Of a stretch of DNA of 22,731 bases, positions 11,671-20,628 are shown piece after piece (position 1 is the first letter of the stretch; each line of letters starts with the position of its first letter). The stretch covers positions 1 through 22,731 of the IMG/VR virus record IMGVR_UViG_3300050821_003770. One strand, written 5' to 3'. The notes under the pieces are model-generated. The model saw only the letters and a list, made by a program, of their open reading frames with translations. It was not told where the DNA came from and did no database searches. This DNA comes from a virus. A program made the translations under genes and the position numbers.

Positions 11671-14600
11671 ATGTCTTTTCTAGATGACTTAGGTAACTGG
11701 CTCCACAAGACAGTCGATGATTCATCGAACGCCATTTTCGGTGGAGGACAAACATCTCCTGGGCCATCACCGGGTCCGTCACAAGGTCCACCACTGCGCG
11801 TGTCGATGGCTCAACCTGGTCAGATCCAAGCACCGAACGTCACATTACCGAGAATCCAACCCGCACAACCGGTTCAGCCGCCACAACCGGTTGTGCAACA
11901 AACGCAACAACACCCGATCCAAATCACTGCTAATCCGCAATTACTAAAGATGCCAAACCAACCACTTCAAGTCGTTGGCCCACATCAACCGGCGGTTCAG
12001 CAGCCGGATAATCCGCTGCAAGACTTAGCTAATAACGTCATCCACTTTGGACAGGGTGTTGTTGGTGATGTTGCTCAAGACGCTACGAAAACCTTTAACA
12101 CCGCGGCACTACCAATCGCAGCGGGCGCAGCCGCTGTGACTGGTCAAGCGAATAACCCTCAGACACAACAGAACTTAAACCAGATGCTCAACAATTCCTT
12201 CGTACCAAGGGATGTTGCTGGTGGTCAGGCAACGCCAGGACAGTTCGCCGGAGACTTTACGAAAACAGCCCTACACCTTGCGCCGTATGCAGTCGGCGGC
12301 GCTGACGGCAAACTCATTGACGAGTTCGGCAACGTGATAGGAAACAGGGTTGGTGACGGCGTGGCCGGCACAGTTGCCAACAAGGCTGCTCAGTACGGCG
12401 CACAAGCATCTGTAGCAGCTCCTACGTTTGCCGCACTCAATGCTGCCCAACAACTATCCGAGACAGGCCATTTCGATCCAATACAAGCCCTCCAGGCTGG
12501 CGGACAGGCCGCCGCCATGACACTCGGCGGTTCAGCAGTGGGAGATCTCGCACACGGCGCAGTCAGCGGTGTCAAGAACACGAACTTTGGTGACGAACGC
12601 GGTTCAATCCAGTTGCCCGGCAAGCCATCTGACGTGCCAGATGCCTACAAACCGCTGATCCCAATCGCAAAAGCTGCGAAGTCTGCTGACGATTTCGACC
12701 AGCAGCTCGCACTCCTGAACGTTAAACGGGATACATCACCAGCCGTAAAGAACGCCATCAATCTCGTTCCGAGCTCCAACTACGCCCAGGAGCTCTACGG
12801 CCGTCTAAACGGTCAGCAGTACGAGTACGGCGAACCTATTGGTGACATCGCCTCCCGAGTCGTCCAGCAGAAGCAAATCGACACTGCCAAGGTCGACCAG
12901 ATTCCGTATGACCTGCAACCGCTGGCTGGTATGGCGAAGAACTATCCGTCACCGGAACAGTTTGAAAAGAGTTACAACGCAATGATTACCAACGCCCAGG
13001 AGCGCGGCGACATGGCTGGCGTCGAGCAACTGCAGAACCAAAAGACACTAGCTGGTGACCTGCAAGGCTTCTACAAAAAAGTCCAAGATGTCTCAGACGT
13101 CAAGCGCATCAAACTTGAAGCGCAGCAAGCGAAGGTGCCGAAACCAGAGCAACTAGCCTTCCCAGATGAAGTCATGGAGTACGCCAACACCTTTGGCATC
13201 ACACCACACCAGGCTATGACCGACCTGCGCGAGATGAAGAACCCATCAACGCGCAATATCCAGGTCCCAGATCACCCAGAAGAGCTGACACCCGAAGATC
13301 GCCGCAAGATCATTGCCAGTGAGCCAGAACGCCAAGGGACGACAAACAAGGTCGACCTGGACGTTGAAAAGGGCAATATCAAGGGTGCGATTGCCAAGGC
13401 TATGTCGAGCGTCGAGCAGCGCAACGAACGTCTGGGACTGGCAGCGAAACTGGTCAACAAGCTGTCCAACAACGATAAAGAGTTGTTTTACCAGTGGGAT
13501 GACGGCTCAGACCCCGAGCAGTTAGCTCAACATGCCGACAACCCAACCGCGTTCAAGAAAGCCATCGCAACCGACGCCGATGCCTTCGACTACCACCTGG
13601 CAACCGACCGTGCAGCAGGTGGCACGACCTTGAAGCAGCGCAACTACGCCCTTCCGAAGATCTACAAACTCAGCCCAGAACAGATGGACGCCGAAGGTAT
13701 CCCAGAAACCCAACGCTTCAAGCAGGGCAAGTACACCGGCTTCCGTGACACCAGCTCCAAGTACCGGTCCTACATTGATGCCTACCAGCAAAAGGGTTTG
13801 GAACCGTTCTACGACAACCCTGCGGCTGCCATCGAGGACTACCTTCACAGCGGCTCAACTGGACTGCGTAACCAACTCCTGTACACGACGCTCGCAAAAG
13901 CGGCGCCAGAACACGTTGCTGACCTCGCGACGGTGGCAGACAGCCAAGGCCGCCACTTTACCCAAGCCGCGGGCCACCTACCGTTCGCTGCCTCGGATGA
14001 GTTGCAGCCCTACCTCAAGAACTTCAAGGAACCCTACAAAGCCGATAACAGAGCCATTCAACTCGGTATCAAGCAAGCAGCTAAAGCCAACTCTGCTGCC
14101 AAAGCGCTGTTGTTCTTTGGTTCACCATTCCACTACCACAACATGCTCAGCCGCTTCCTAGGCCTGACAGTGGGATCGGGTCACGGAATAACGGCTGGAA
14201 AAGGAACGATAGACAGTTTGGCTGGAAGTCTCATCCCTACTGTTTATCGCCGCAACGAAGCCAAAGCGATTAAAGACGGTTACCGCCAGTATGCCATCGA
14301 ACAGGGGGCAATGTACCACGATGTAAACAGTCCAATGAAAATCGGTCAGAACTCTCTGAAACTAAAAGCCCAGAACGCTGTTAGTAGGGTAAACCCGTTT
14401 GGACTTCAACAACGAAACATGGGTATGTTCTCTAACACCTTAATGGACACACTAGCTCACGCAGCTATGAAAGCCGGTGTTAAGAGTGGTAGTACCGAAG
14501 CAACCTCACTCTTTCACGAATACAACCAGACAATGGGTCTTATCAACGCAGCCGTCGAAGGACATGATCCAACGATAGACCGCATCATTAGTGGTGAAGC

Positions 14601-16425
14601 GTTAGCGCCTCAGTGGACACGCTCACAACTGGGACTCGTTAAAGACGCCGTGGTTAAGTCGACGATACCGGGCAAGATAGATGGTAAGAATGGTCTCGGT
14701 ATGTTTAACGCTGGTGATGTTGCTCGAACAACAGTTATCGGTACTCGTCTAACTCAAGCAGCTTTCGCTATCATTGCCTCGGCGGTTGCCACAGGCGCGA
14801 TGCCAACGCTCGAATCCATCATTAACAGAGGTGGTTTTAATCCAAATAACCCGCAACCCAACGTCGACCTCGGTCAAAAGAAGAAGAATGGTGAACACCA
14901 AGTCACCGACCTGCCAACTGATCCACTCGGCATGGCACTTGGCGCGGTGAGCGACCCGATTCACTTCCTCAACTCACGCACAAGTCCTGCCATAAGCTTC
15001 GCTACCCGAGAGTTATCAAACCAAGACTGGAACGGTGCGCAACTTGCTGATCCAAACAAACCCAACTTCCAGCTACTCAAACTACTCGGTGCAGCCAAAG
15101 GTGACCTACCGATTGGACTACAGAACTTCACTAACCCGAATCTGACGATCAACCAAGGTGTCCAGCAAGAGTTTGGTGGCCGCGTTAAAACTGATCCAAA
15201 CGATCCACAAGCCCAGCAGACGAATCAATACTTCCAGGCGACTGATGCTGCCAAGGCAGGCCTTACTCAGAACGACCTCGCGGTTTACAATGCTATCCAC
15301 CCCACGACTAAAGATGCGAACGGTAACTACATCGTTCAGCCGTCAGTATGGGATACCTCAGCCAAAGCCGAACTCTATATGCGAAACCCCAACGTCTTCG
15401 CGGCCGATCAGAAAGTTAACCAAACTCTCGCGGCCGAAGGCCAATCAGTTGATCCGTTCTGGACTAAATTGAACTCGCAGCAACAACAGGCACTCTTGTC
15501 ATACCAGACGATGCCTCCTGGTGGTAGCGATAAGGCGAAGTGGGTACAACAGAATGGCAGTTGGTACACACCGTTTAACCAGGAACGTTCAGCGTGGTTC
15601 AATACCTTGCCACCGGCTGATCCAAACAAACCGCAGCAAGAGATTCAACCACCACAACAGTCAGCACAACTGAGTAATCTGCTTAACCAGTACGACAACC
15701 TGACTGACTCACAAGCACGAGCACAGTTTATTTCTGCCAACCCGCAAATCGGCACTTACTTCAATCAAATGGCCGACTACAACAACCAGATGCGTACAGC
15801 GAAGGGTTATGACCCACTCCGAACCTCCCCGCAACCAGACGCAAATACCGAAAACTTCATGAACCAGTACTTTGCCGCCAGCACCGGTGATCGGAAAGGG
15901 CTACGCAACGCCTACCCAGAGGCGTACCTCGCCATGCAAAACTACATGGCCAACAACGATAGATACCAGCTCGACAAACAAGCCGGCCTCGACCAGTTGA
16001 TCGGTCCCGGTCAAAACAACCTCACCGCGCCAGCCCAGGCATACGATAAGTCAGCCTTCAACCTCGGGCAGTACGACATCGCTAAAGGTACAGACGCCAA
16101 CGGCAATCCTGCCTATCAGTGGTTCCCATCAACTAACACCGCCGCGGGCAGTACAGCCAACACCAGTCCTATCACCTCGATCACGGCAGGTGGCTATGGC
16201 TTCAAAGGTATTGATGGCTATAGCGGTAGTAGCAGTGGCGGCGGCTCATCAAAGAAGAAACCGAAAAAAGCTCGCATTTTCATCAAGCGTCAGAAAGTCC
16301 GTTACGTCAAGATCCGCAAGAACAAACATATTGGTGTCGGCGTACCAAAAGCCAATACAAGTTACGTCAACCTCGACGACCATAAGAAAATAACGCTATC
16401 GTCGAAATTAAAAGAAGTGGTATAA
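11671..16425 (+). CDS. Giant internal virion (ejection) protein with LPD-like region
   Basis: A 1584-residue protein with AGGAG before ATG 11671. An N-terminal Pro/Gln-rich linker (residues about 26-120) precedes an Ala/Gly-rich segment that may insert in membranes (about 133-160). The central-to-C-terminal part resembles the large polyvalent-protein-associated modules of phage giant proteins: ALLFFGSPFHYHNMLSRF (about 812-830), LAPQWTRSQLGLVKDAV (about 979-995), a hydrophobic segment AAFAIIASAVATGAMP (about 1030-1045) and SRTSPAISFATRELSN (about 1103-1118). The last 60 residues are strongly basic (KKKPKKARIFIKRQKVRYVK). It is probably packed in the capsid and injected with the DNA. Its TAA stop lies inside the -10 box of copy A. 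Confidence 0.7.
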   Translation: MSFLDDLGNWLHKTVDDSSNAIFGGGQTSPGPSPGPSQGPPLRVSMAQPGQIQAPNVTLPRIQPAQPVQPPQPVVQQTQQHPIQITANPQLLKMPNQPLQVVGPHQPAVQQPDNPLQDLANNVIHFGQGVVGDVAQDATKTFNTAALPIAAGAAAVTGQANNPQTQQNLNQMLNNSFVPRDVAGGQATPGQFAGDFTKTALHLAPYAVGGADGKLIDEFGNVIGNRVGDGVAGTVANKAAQYGAQASVAAPTFAALNAAQQLSETGHFDPIQALQAGGQAAAMTLGGSAVGDLAHGAVSGVKNTNFGDERGSIQLPGKPSDVPDAYKPLIPIAKAAKSADDFDQQLALLNVKRDTSPAVKNAINLVPSSNYAQELYGRLNGQQYEYGEPIGDIASRVVQQKQIDTAKVDQIPYDLQPLAGMAKNYPSPEQFEKSYNAMITNAQERGDMAGVEQLQNQKTLAGDLQGFYKKVQDVSDVKRIKLEAQQAKVPKPEQLAFPDEVMEYANTFGITPHQAMTDLREMKNPSTRNIQVPDHPEELTPEDRRKIIASEPERQGTTNKVDLDVEKGNIKGAIAKAMSSVEQRNERLGLAAKLVNKLSNNDKELFYQWDDGSDPEQLAQHADNPTAFKKAIATDADAFDYHLATDRAAGGTTLKQRNYALPKIYKLSPEQMDAEGIPETQRFKQGKYTGFRDTSSKYRSYIDAYQQKGLEPFYDNPAAAIEDYLHSGSTGLRNQLLYTTLAKAAPEHVADLATVADSQGRHFTQAAGHLPFAASDELQPYLKNFKEPYKADNRAIQLGIKQAAKANSAAKALLFFGSPFHYHNMLSRFLGLTVGSGHGITAGKGTIDSLAGSLIPTVYRRNEAKAIKDGYRQYAIEQGAMYHDVNSPMKIGQNSLKLKAQNAVSRVNPFGLQQRNMGMFSNTLMDTLAHAAMKAGVKSGSTEATSLFHEYNQTMGLINAAVEGHDPTIDRIISGEALAPQWTRSQLGLVKDAVVKSTIPGKIDGKNGLGMFNAGDVARTTVIGTRLTQAAFAIIASAVATGAMPTLESIINRGGFNPNNPQPNVDLGQKKKNGEHQVTDLPTDPLGMALGAVSDPIHFLNSRTSPAISFATRELSNQDWNGAQLADPNKPNFQLLKLLGAAKGDLPIGLQNFTNPNLTINQGVQQEFGGRVKTDPNDPQAQQTNQYFQATDAAKAGLTQNDLAVYNAIHPTTKDANGNYIVQPSVWDTSAKAELYMRNPNVFAADQKVNQTLAAEGQSVDPFWTKLNSQQQQALLSYQTMPPGGSDKAKWVQQNGSWYTPFNQERSAWFNTLPPADPNKPQQEIQPPQQSAQLSNLLNQYDNLTDSQARAQFISANPQIGTYFNQMADYNNQMRTAKGYDPLRTSPQPDANTENFMNQYFAASTGDRKGLRNAYPEAYLAMQNYMANNDRYQLDKQAGLDQLIGPGQNNLTAPAQAYDKSAFNLGQYDIAKGTDANGNPAYQWFPSTNTAAGSTANTSPITSITAGGYGFKGIDGYSGSSSGGGSSKKKPKKARIFIKRQKVRYVKIRKNKHIGVGVPKANTSYVNLDDHKKITLSSKLKEVV

Positions 16426-16426
16426 T
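16418..16426 (+). promoter_or_regulatory. Extended -10 promoter for tail adaptor/nozzle operon (copy A)
   Basis: TGGTATAAT (16418-16426) is a perfect extended -10. No -35 resembling TTGACA is present at 17 bp (ATCGTC). The predicted start is A16433, twelve bases from the hexamer start. The -10 contains the stop codon of the giant upstream gene. Confidence 0.6.
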
Positions 16427-16432
16427 CAAAGC

Positions 16433-16490
16433 ACAGCCACCTAGTAACAAATAGACGCTGCCCTTATTAACGGGGCGGCGTATTTTTATT
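16433..16490 (+). promoter_or_regulatory. Conserved late leader, copy A: motif plus terminator-like hairpin
   Basis: From the predicted start A16433 the RNA reads ACAGCCACCTAGTAACAAAT, then AGACG. Next ACGCTGCCC (16455-16463) pairs with GGGCGGCGT (16473-16481), nine pairs including one G.U, followed by TATTTTTATT. SD GGAAAG (16491-16496) and ATG 16503 follow. The hairpin thus stands between promoter and gene and could act as an attenuator; it could also end transcripts of the giant upstream gene. Confidence 0.7.
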
Positions 16491-16502
16491 GGAAAGAATA
16501 AT

Positions 16503-17213
16503 ATGGCCACATTACTACCAGCAACGCTCCAAGATATACAAGACGAGATTCACACCCTAACAACGGGTGATGATGTCACGCCCGATCCAACTGACGATCA
16601 GTGGATTTCACGACTCCGTTATATTAACCTGGCAATCCGCATCTGGTTATCCCAAGACGTCGAGTGGAAAGAACTTTCCGGCACCTACTCTGGCTCTGTG
16701 ATTGCAGCCAATACTACTGTTTATGACCTTGGCAATGCTGACTCATTTAATGTTCTCAACTCACTGATCCAGCTCAAAGACGCGACCGGTAATCTCACCT
16801 TCATTGATGTGATTAAACCAGAAGACCGGATAAAATACCCAAACAATACCGGGCAATACGCCTATGTCACAGGCAATGCTGCTGACGGCTATTCGTTGGT
16901 TATCGGTTGGGTACCAAAGACAGGTGACAATCTGATTGGTACCACCATCCAGTTCGACTACCAAAAGACCGCCAATCGTTTAAGTAAGACCACAGACAAA
17001 CCGATCATGCGCGACCCAAGTTACATTTCGTTCTGGTCAGCCGCGCAAGAGTTGCAGTTTAACGGCAGTACCAACCTTGCTCAGACGTACCTCGATCAAG
17101 CGGACGATGCAATGCGCTTGATGAAGATTCGCAACGAGATGGCACCAGCCTATGCTTCCAACGCTCTTGTCGATGTTGAAGTCACTCGTAATAACGACGC
17201 CTTTGGGGACTAA
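16503..17213 (+). CDS. Tail adaptor / head-tail connector protein
   Basis: A 236-residue protein. The N-terminal part has a helical segment (TLQDIQDEIHTLTTGDD), SRLRYINLAIRIWLSQ and a beta-rich middle (SGTYSGSVIAANTTVYDLGN). The C-terminal part DPSYISFWSAAQELQFNG followed by LAQTYLDQADDAMRLMKIRN has the shape of podovirus adaptor (gp4/gp11-like) proteins that join portal to nozzle. It is immediately followed (2 nt) by the nozzle gene, which strengthens the call. Homology is by pattern, not a clear motif. Confidence 0.65.
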   Translation: MATLLPATLQDIQDEIHTLTTGDDVTPDPTDDQWISRLRYINLAIRIWLSQDVEWKELSGTYSGSVIAANTTVYDLGNADSFNVLNSLIQLKDATGNLTFIDVIKPEDRIKYPNNTGQYAYVTGNAADGYSLVIGWVPKTGDNLIGTTIQFDYQKTANRLSKTTDKPIMRDPSYISFWSAAQELQFNGSTNLAQTYLDQADDAMRLMKIRNEMAPAYASNALVDVEVTRNNDAFGD

Positions 17214-17215
17214 AC

Positions 17216-19213
17216 ATGGCGACCAAGCGAACCAAACTCAAAGGTGACAATGTTAAACCTTTTGAAATAATCATGAACGAGTTTAACGGTGGCACGATGA
17301 CGCTGCCCGATGAGTCACGTATCCCGCCAAAGGCCATGTCCGTCACGACAAACCACATTCTTGATGAAGATGGCATCTGGCGCCCACGTCCTGGCTCACA
17401 AAACTACGGCCACTCACTGACAGGTCCGATTGATGGCATAGGCACTGCGACGGTCTATGGCGCTGGCACTAGCCGCACGACCTATCTGCTCGTGGTCGAT
17501 AACGGTTCACTCAAGTACTCGACCGATGGGGGAGCCTGGACAACTGTCAGCGGTAAGACCTACACCACCGGAAAACGAGCTGACATGCTGCAGATGAAAA
17601 GCCGCGTCTATATTGCTAACGGCTACGACAACCTCAGCTACCTTGACCTGAACACTCTGATGATAACCACCTATACGGCGCTCACTGCGCCCACCCTCCC
17701 CGGTACACCACTTGCTCGAACAACCCTGACATCGGGCAGCTTTAACGTCTACTACCAAGTGTCAGCCGTCAGTGATATTGGTGAGACGATTGCCAGTACC
17801 GAAGCAACCATCACGGTCAACAAGGTCCGCAACAACTGGTCGCTCACCGCCAATGAAAACATCACTTTCACCTGGAACACGGTGACTGGTGCCAAGCGCT
17901 ACAACATCTACTACACCGATCAGACAGGCCAAGAAGTCTTCCTGGACTCCACTACCGCCCTCAGTTACGTCGATACCGGTGTGGCGACACCAAATCCCTA
18001 CCAAGCTGCGCCGGCCTTTGATGGCACAGCCGGTCCCGCAGTCTCGAAGCTCTGTATGTCAGGCAACCGGCTATGGGGGACTGGTGATCCAAACAACCGC
18101 TACCGCATCTCATTTACTGGTGTTGGCGCCAGCCTCGGTTCGTTCAACCCGTACGTCGGGGGTGGCTATATCGACCTCAACCTCGGCTCAGAAGAGATTC
18201 CGATTGACCTGCAGCACTTCCGTAACGGTAAGGGCGACCAAATGCTCTTGGTTCTTACCTCAGGCCCGACTGGTGGCGGCTCAACCTGGTTTATTACGCT
18301 CAGCACACTCACCGTGGATGTGGTGAACGTTGTTGTGCCTCAAGCTGTCTCACAAGGCTCGATTGGTTCAGACGCGCCGTACGGGAACGTCCAGGCCATG
18401 AATAACATCTACTACCCAAGCATTAAAGGCTTCCAGCAGGTTGGTTCGAGCCAGGCCATCTTCAACGTCATCGTCACCACCGAAGTTAGTGCCAACATCC
18501 GGCCAAATGTCCGGTCCATTACCAGTACGGCCGCCAGTCAGATATGCGGTATCTATTCGTACGGCAAGATCTATTGGTCCGTTCCGTATGCCTCAAGCGT
18601 CAATAATCAGATATGGGTGCTCGACCTCGAGCGACAGTGTTGGGAAATCGCCTTCACGATTGGTGTGGAGCAGTTCATCGAGTATTCCGACAGTGCGGGT
18701 GTGGTACATCTTCTGGCGTTGCCAGTTACCGGTACGAACTTGATTGAGTTTAATCAGACATTCCAGGGCGACCAAGGCACACCATTCGATCTTGACCTAA
18801 CCACTGGTTTGATTTATATCAATGATAATCACTTCCAGCAGGGTAAAGTCCGAAAGGTCTATGCCGAACTCGGCCGTTTTAAAGGTACCCTCGATTTTAA
18901 CGTCTACGGCACCGTAGGCAATAAACCGCTGGCGCTGCTAAAAACACTGCACATTAGCGATACTTCGTCGCTTGGTGCATCTGGGCTCGGTAACGATCTA
19001 ATGGGTGATGTTGAGATGGGCGATAGTAACTACGTACCAACAGTGGCTGCGACTCAATCAAGCATCAAGAAATCTATCCTGCTAAACAAGGTCGTCAACA
19101 ACCTAAAATTGCAACTGCAATCAAGTGACATCAATACAGACTATAAACTCCTCGAGTTCGGTGTCGCCGGTCAAATCACACCAGTTGCCGACCCGTCCTC
19201 ATGGCGAAAATAA
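17216..19213 (+). CDS. Tail nozzle protein (T7 gp12 / P22 gp10-like) with a FnIII-like insert
   Basis: A 665-residue protein, ATG 17216 with GGGGA upstream. The N-terminus FNGGTMTLPDESRIPPKAMS, then ILDEDGIWRPRPGSQNYG, is the usual opening of podovirus nozzle/tail-tube proteins that list gene products along the DNA exit path. A FnIII-like region at residues about 155-257 contains YYQVSAVSDIGETIAS and TWNTVTGAKRYNIYYTD. The remainder is beta-rich with propeller-like repeats (GNRLWGTGDPNNRYRISF, YGNVQAMNNIYYPSIKG, ICGIYSYGKIYWSVPYA). It would form the tail tip channel under the adaptor and carry the fibres. Confidence 0.7.
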   Translation: MATKRTKLKGDNVKPFEIIMNEFNGGTMTLPDESRIPPKAMSVTTNHILDEDGIWRPRPGSQNYGHSLTGPIDGIGTATVYGAGTSRTTYLLVVDNGSLKYSTDGGAWTTVSGKTYTTGKRADMLQMKSRVYIANGYDNLSYLDLNTLMITTYTALTAPTLPGTPLARTTLTSGSFNVYYQVSAVSDIGETIASTEATITVNKVRNNWSLTANENITFTWNTVTGAKRYNIYYTDQTGQEVFLDSTTALSYVDTGVATPNPYQAAPAFDGTAGPAVSKLCMSGNRLWGTGDPNNRYRISFTGVGASLGSFNPYVGGGYIDLNLGSEEIPIDLQHFRNGKGDQMLLVLTSGPTGGGSTWFITLSTLTVDVVNVVVPQAVSQGSIGSDAPYGNVQAMNNIYYPSIKGFQQVGSSQAIFNVIVTTEVSANIRPNVRSITSTAASQICGIYSYGKIYWSVPYASSVNNQIWVLDLERQCWEIAFTIGVEQFIEYSDSAGVVHLLALPVTGTNLIEFNQTFQGDQGTPFDLDLTTGLIYINDNHFQQGKVRKVYAELGRFKGTLDFNVYGTVGNKPLALLKTLHISDTSSLGASGLGNDLMGDVEMGDSNYVPTVAATQSSIKKSILLNKVVNNLKLQLQSSDINTDYKLLEFGVAGQITPVADPSSWRK

Positions 19214-19216
19214 CTA

Positions 19217-19245
19217 TTGTTTATTTAGCCTAAGCGTCGTATTAT
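19217..19245 (+). promoter_or_regulatory. Promoter for the fibre/lysis operon (copy B)
   Basis: TTGTTT (19217-19222), 17-bp spacer, TATTAT (19240-19245). The predicted start is A19252. The -35 begins 3 nt after the nozzle stop codon. Confidence 0.65.
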
Positions 19246-19251
19246 TGTGGT

Positions 19252-19308
19252 ACAGCTACCTAGCAACGAATAGCCGCTGTCCTGAGTTTTCTTGGGGCAG
19301 CGTTTTTT
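19252..19308 (+). promoter_or_regulatory. Conserved late leader, copy B: motif plus terminator-like hairpin
   Basis: From A19252 the RNA reads ACAGCTACCTAGCAACGAAT, then AGCCG. CGCTGTCC (19275-19282) pairs with GGGCAGCG (19295-19302), eight pairs with one G.U, followed by six T. SD GGAAAAA and ATG 19323 follow at once. It matches copy A across the motif, the stem and the SD region, while the loops differ. Confidence 0.7.
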
Positions 19309-19322
19309 AATGGAAAAAGTAT

Positions 19323-20297
19323 ATGACAGCAGCCAATACGGACAAAATTAGAAAGTCAACCAACAACTTCAATACGACACTTTCGAGTTCGATCAATAAC
19401 ACTGATACGACGATGACCTTAGCTACTGTTACGGGATTAGACACGGCGAACGCAATCGACCTCGTTATCGACCGAGTAGATGCGAACGGCAACCGGACGC
19501 CGGCCAAACGTGAGTACATCGTCGGGGTTGTGGCTGGCTCAACTATCACATCCATGATTCGAGCTAAAGGTGGTTCAACCGCTCTCACCCACGCTTCTGG
19601 CGCCATTGTCGAAGCCGTTGCCAACGCCCAGGTGCAGAACGACCTCGCTGATGCCCTTACCACCACCCTTAATCAAGACGGCTCACTCAAGTCGTCTCTG
19701 TCGATCACGGCACCCTCAATTACCACCCCTACACTAACAACACCTAAAGTCGTTACTTCAATCAACGACACGAGCGGCAATGAGCTAATCTCCGTCACTT
19801 CGACGGCCTCGGCTGTCAACCAGGTCAACGTTACTAACTCAGCCACAGGTACCGGCCCAACTATCTCGGCTGTTGGTGGTGATACGAATATTGACTTAAA
19901 GTTGAACTCAAAGGGTACCGGCAAAATCGACTTTGGAACAACAGGACTATCTAACGGCATACAAACTCAGGCTAATGCTGGCAGCGCAGGCGGTACTATT
20001 TACTACATCAACCTTGGTGGCATTAAAATGGCATGGGGTACAACAGGTTCTCTTAGTATCTCGGGTGCGGCGCCAGCTTCTTCTGCAGCCTATGTAATAA
20101 CTTGGCCGACCAGTTTCTTCTCAACTATTCAATCAGCTACCGTTTCAGCCGTATCTGGTACATCGAGTAGTACGCAGTATGTTTATGCAGCGCCAGATAC
20201 AGTCGTTACAGCAACAAGCTGGACGTTCTTTCTGGTTGAAAGTAATGGAACTAATGGCGTAACCTCTCAGGCGTCATTTTTCGCGATAGGTACATAA
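19323..20297 (+). CDS. Tail fibre / receptor-binding protein
   Basis: A 324-residue protein. The N-terminal 100 residues are Thr/Ser-rich beta (TTMTLATVTGLDTANAIDLV; GSTITSMIRAKGGSTALTHA). Residues about 178-205 contain PTISAVGGDTNIDLKLNSKG, the repeat type found in fibre shafts of tailed phages. The C-terminal tip (about 233-324) starts GGIKMAWGTTGSLSISGA and continues as a compact beta domain like gp53-type fibre tips. It is first in the lysis/fibre operon and probably binds the host surface; as usual the tip would set host range. The stop overlaps the next start (TAATG). Confidence 0.65.
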   Translation: MTAANTDKIRKSTNNFNTTLSSSINNTDTTMTLATVTGLDTANAIDLVIDRVDANGNRTPAKREYIVGVVAGSTITSMIRAKGGSTALTHASGAIVEAVANAQVQNDLADALTTTLNQDGSLKSSLSITAPSITTPTLTTPKVVTSINDTSGNELISVTSTASAVNQVNVTNSATGTGPTISAVGGDTNIDLKLNSKGTGKIDFGTTGLSNGIQTQANAGSAGGTIYYINLGGIKMAWGTTGSLSISGAAPASSAAYVITWPTSFFSTIQSATVSAVSGTSSSTQYVYAAPDTVVTATSWTFFLVESNGTNGVTSQASFFAIGT

Positions 20298-20614
20298 TGA
20301 CAACCAGACAACAACCCTCTCCAACAGACTTCTCCAACCTACAAACAGACGTAGCACTCCTCAAACAGTTTAACGAGAAGGTCGCCGAGCCAACATTCAA
20401 AGACATTCAGACAACCCAGAAAGAAATTAAAGACGCCCTCGTTAATCTTGACCATGTTTCCCATGGTGATTTCGATCAATACAAGGTTGAGATTGATAAA
20501 CGGTTTAGAGATCTTAATCGCCGTACCTGGCTACAAAACACGATGTCTGCTGCTGCCGGAGCATTACTGAGTGGTCTTATTACCTACATCATTATTAGTT
20601 GGATAAGTAAATAA
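20297..20614 (+). CDS. Coiled-coil membrane protein, XhlA/holin-like
   Basis: A 105-residue protein. Residues about 12-78 are a charged coiled coil (SNLQTDVALLKQFNEKVAEP; DFDQYKVEIDKRFRDLNR). Residues about 81-103 are a C-terminal transmembrane segment (TMSAAAGALLSGLITYIIIS). This N-out or N-in coiled-coil plus C-terminal TM layout is that of XhlA-type proteins, which assist lysis together with a holin. It directly precedes the endolysin. Confidence 0.65.
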   Translation: MTTRQQPSPTDFSNLQTDVALLKQFNEKVAEPTFKDIQTTQKEIKDALVNLDHVSHGDFDQYKVEIDKRFRDLNRRTWLQNTMSAAAGALLSGLITYIIISWISK

Positions 20615-20628
20615 GGAGGACACATGAT

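Noticed and set aside
11882-11895. Perfect 14-bp palindrome CACAACCGGTTGTG
   Set aside because: It lies inside a Pro/Gln/Val-coding low-complexity stretch with a near copy (ACAACCGGTT) just upstream, so it is explained by repeated codons.
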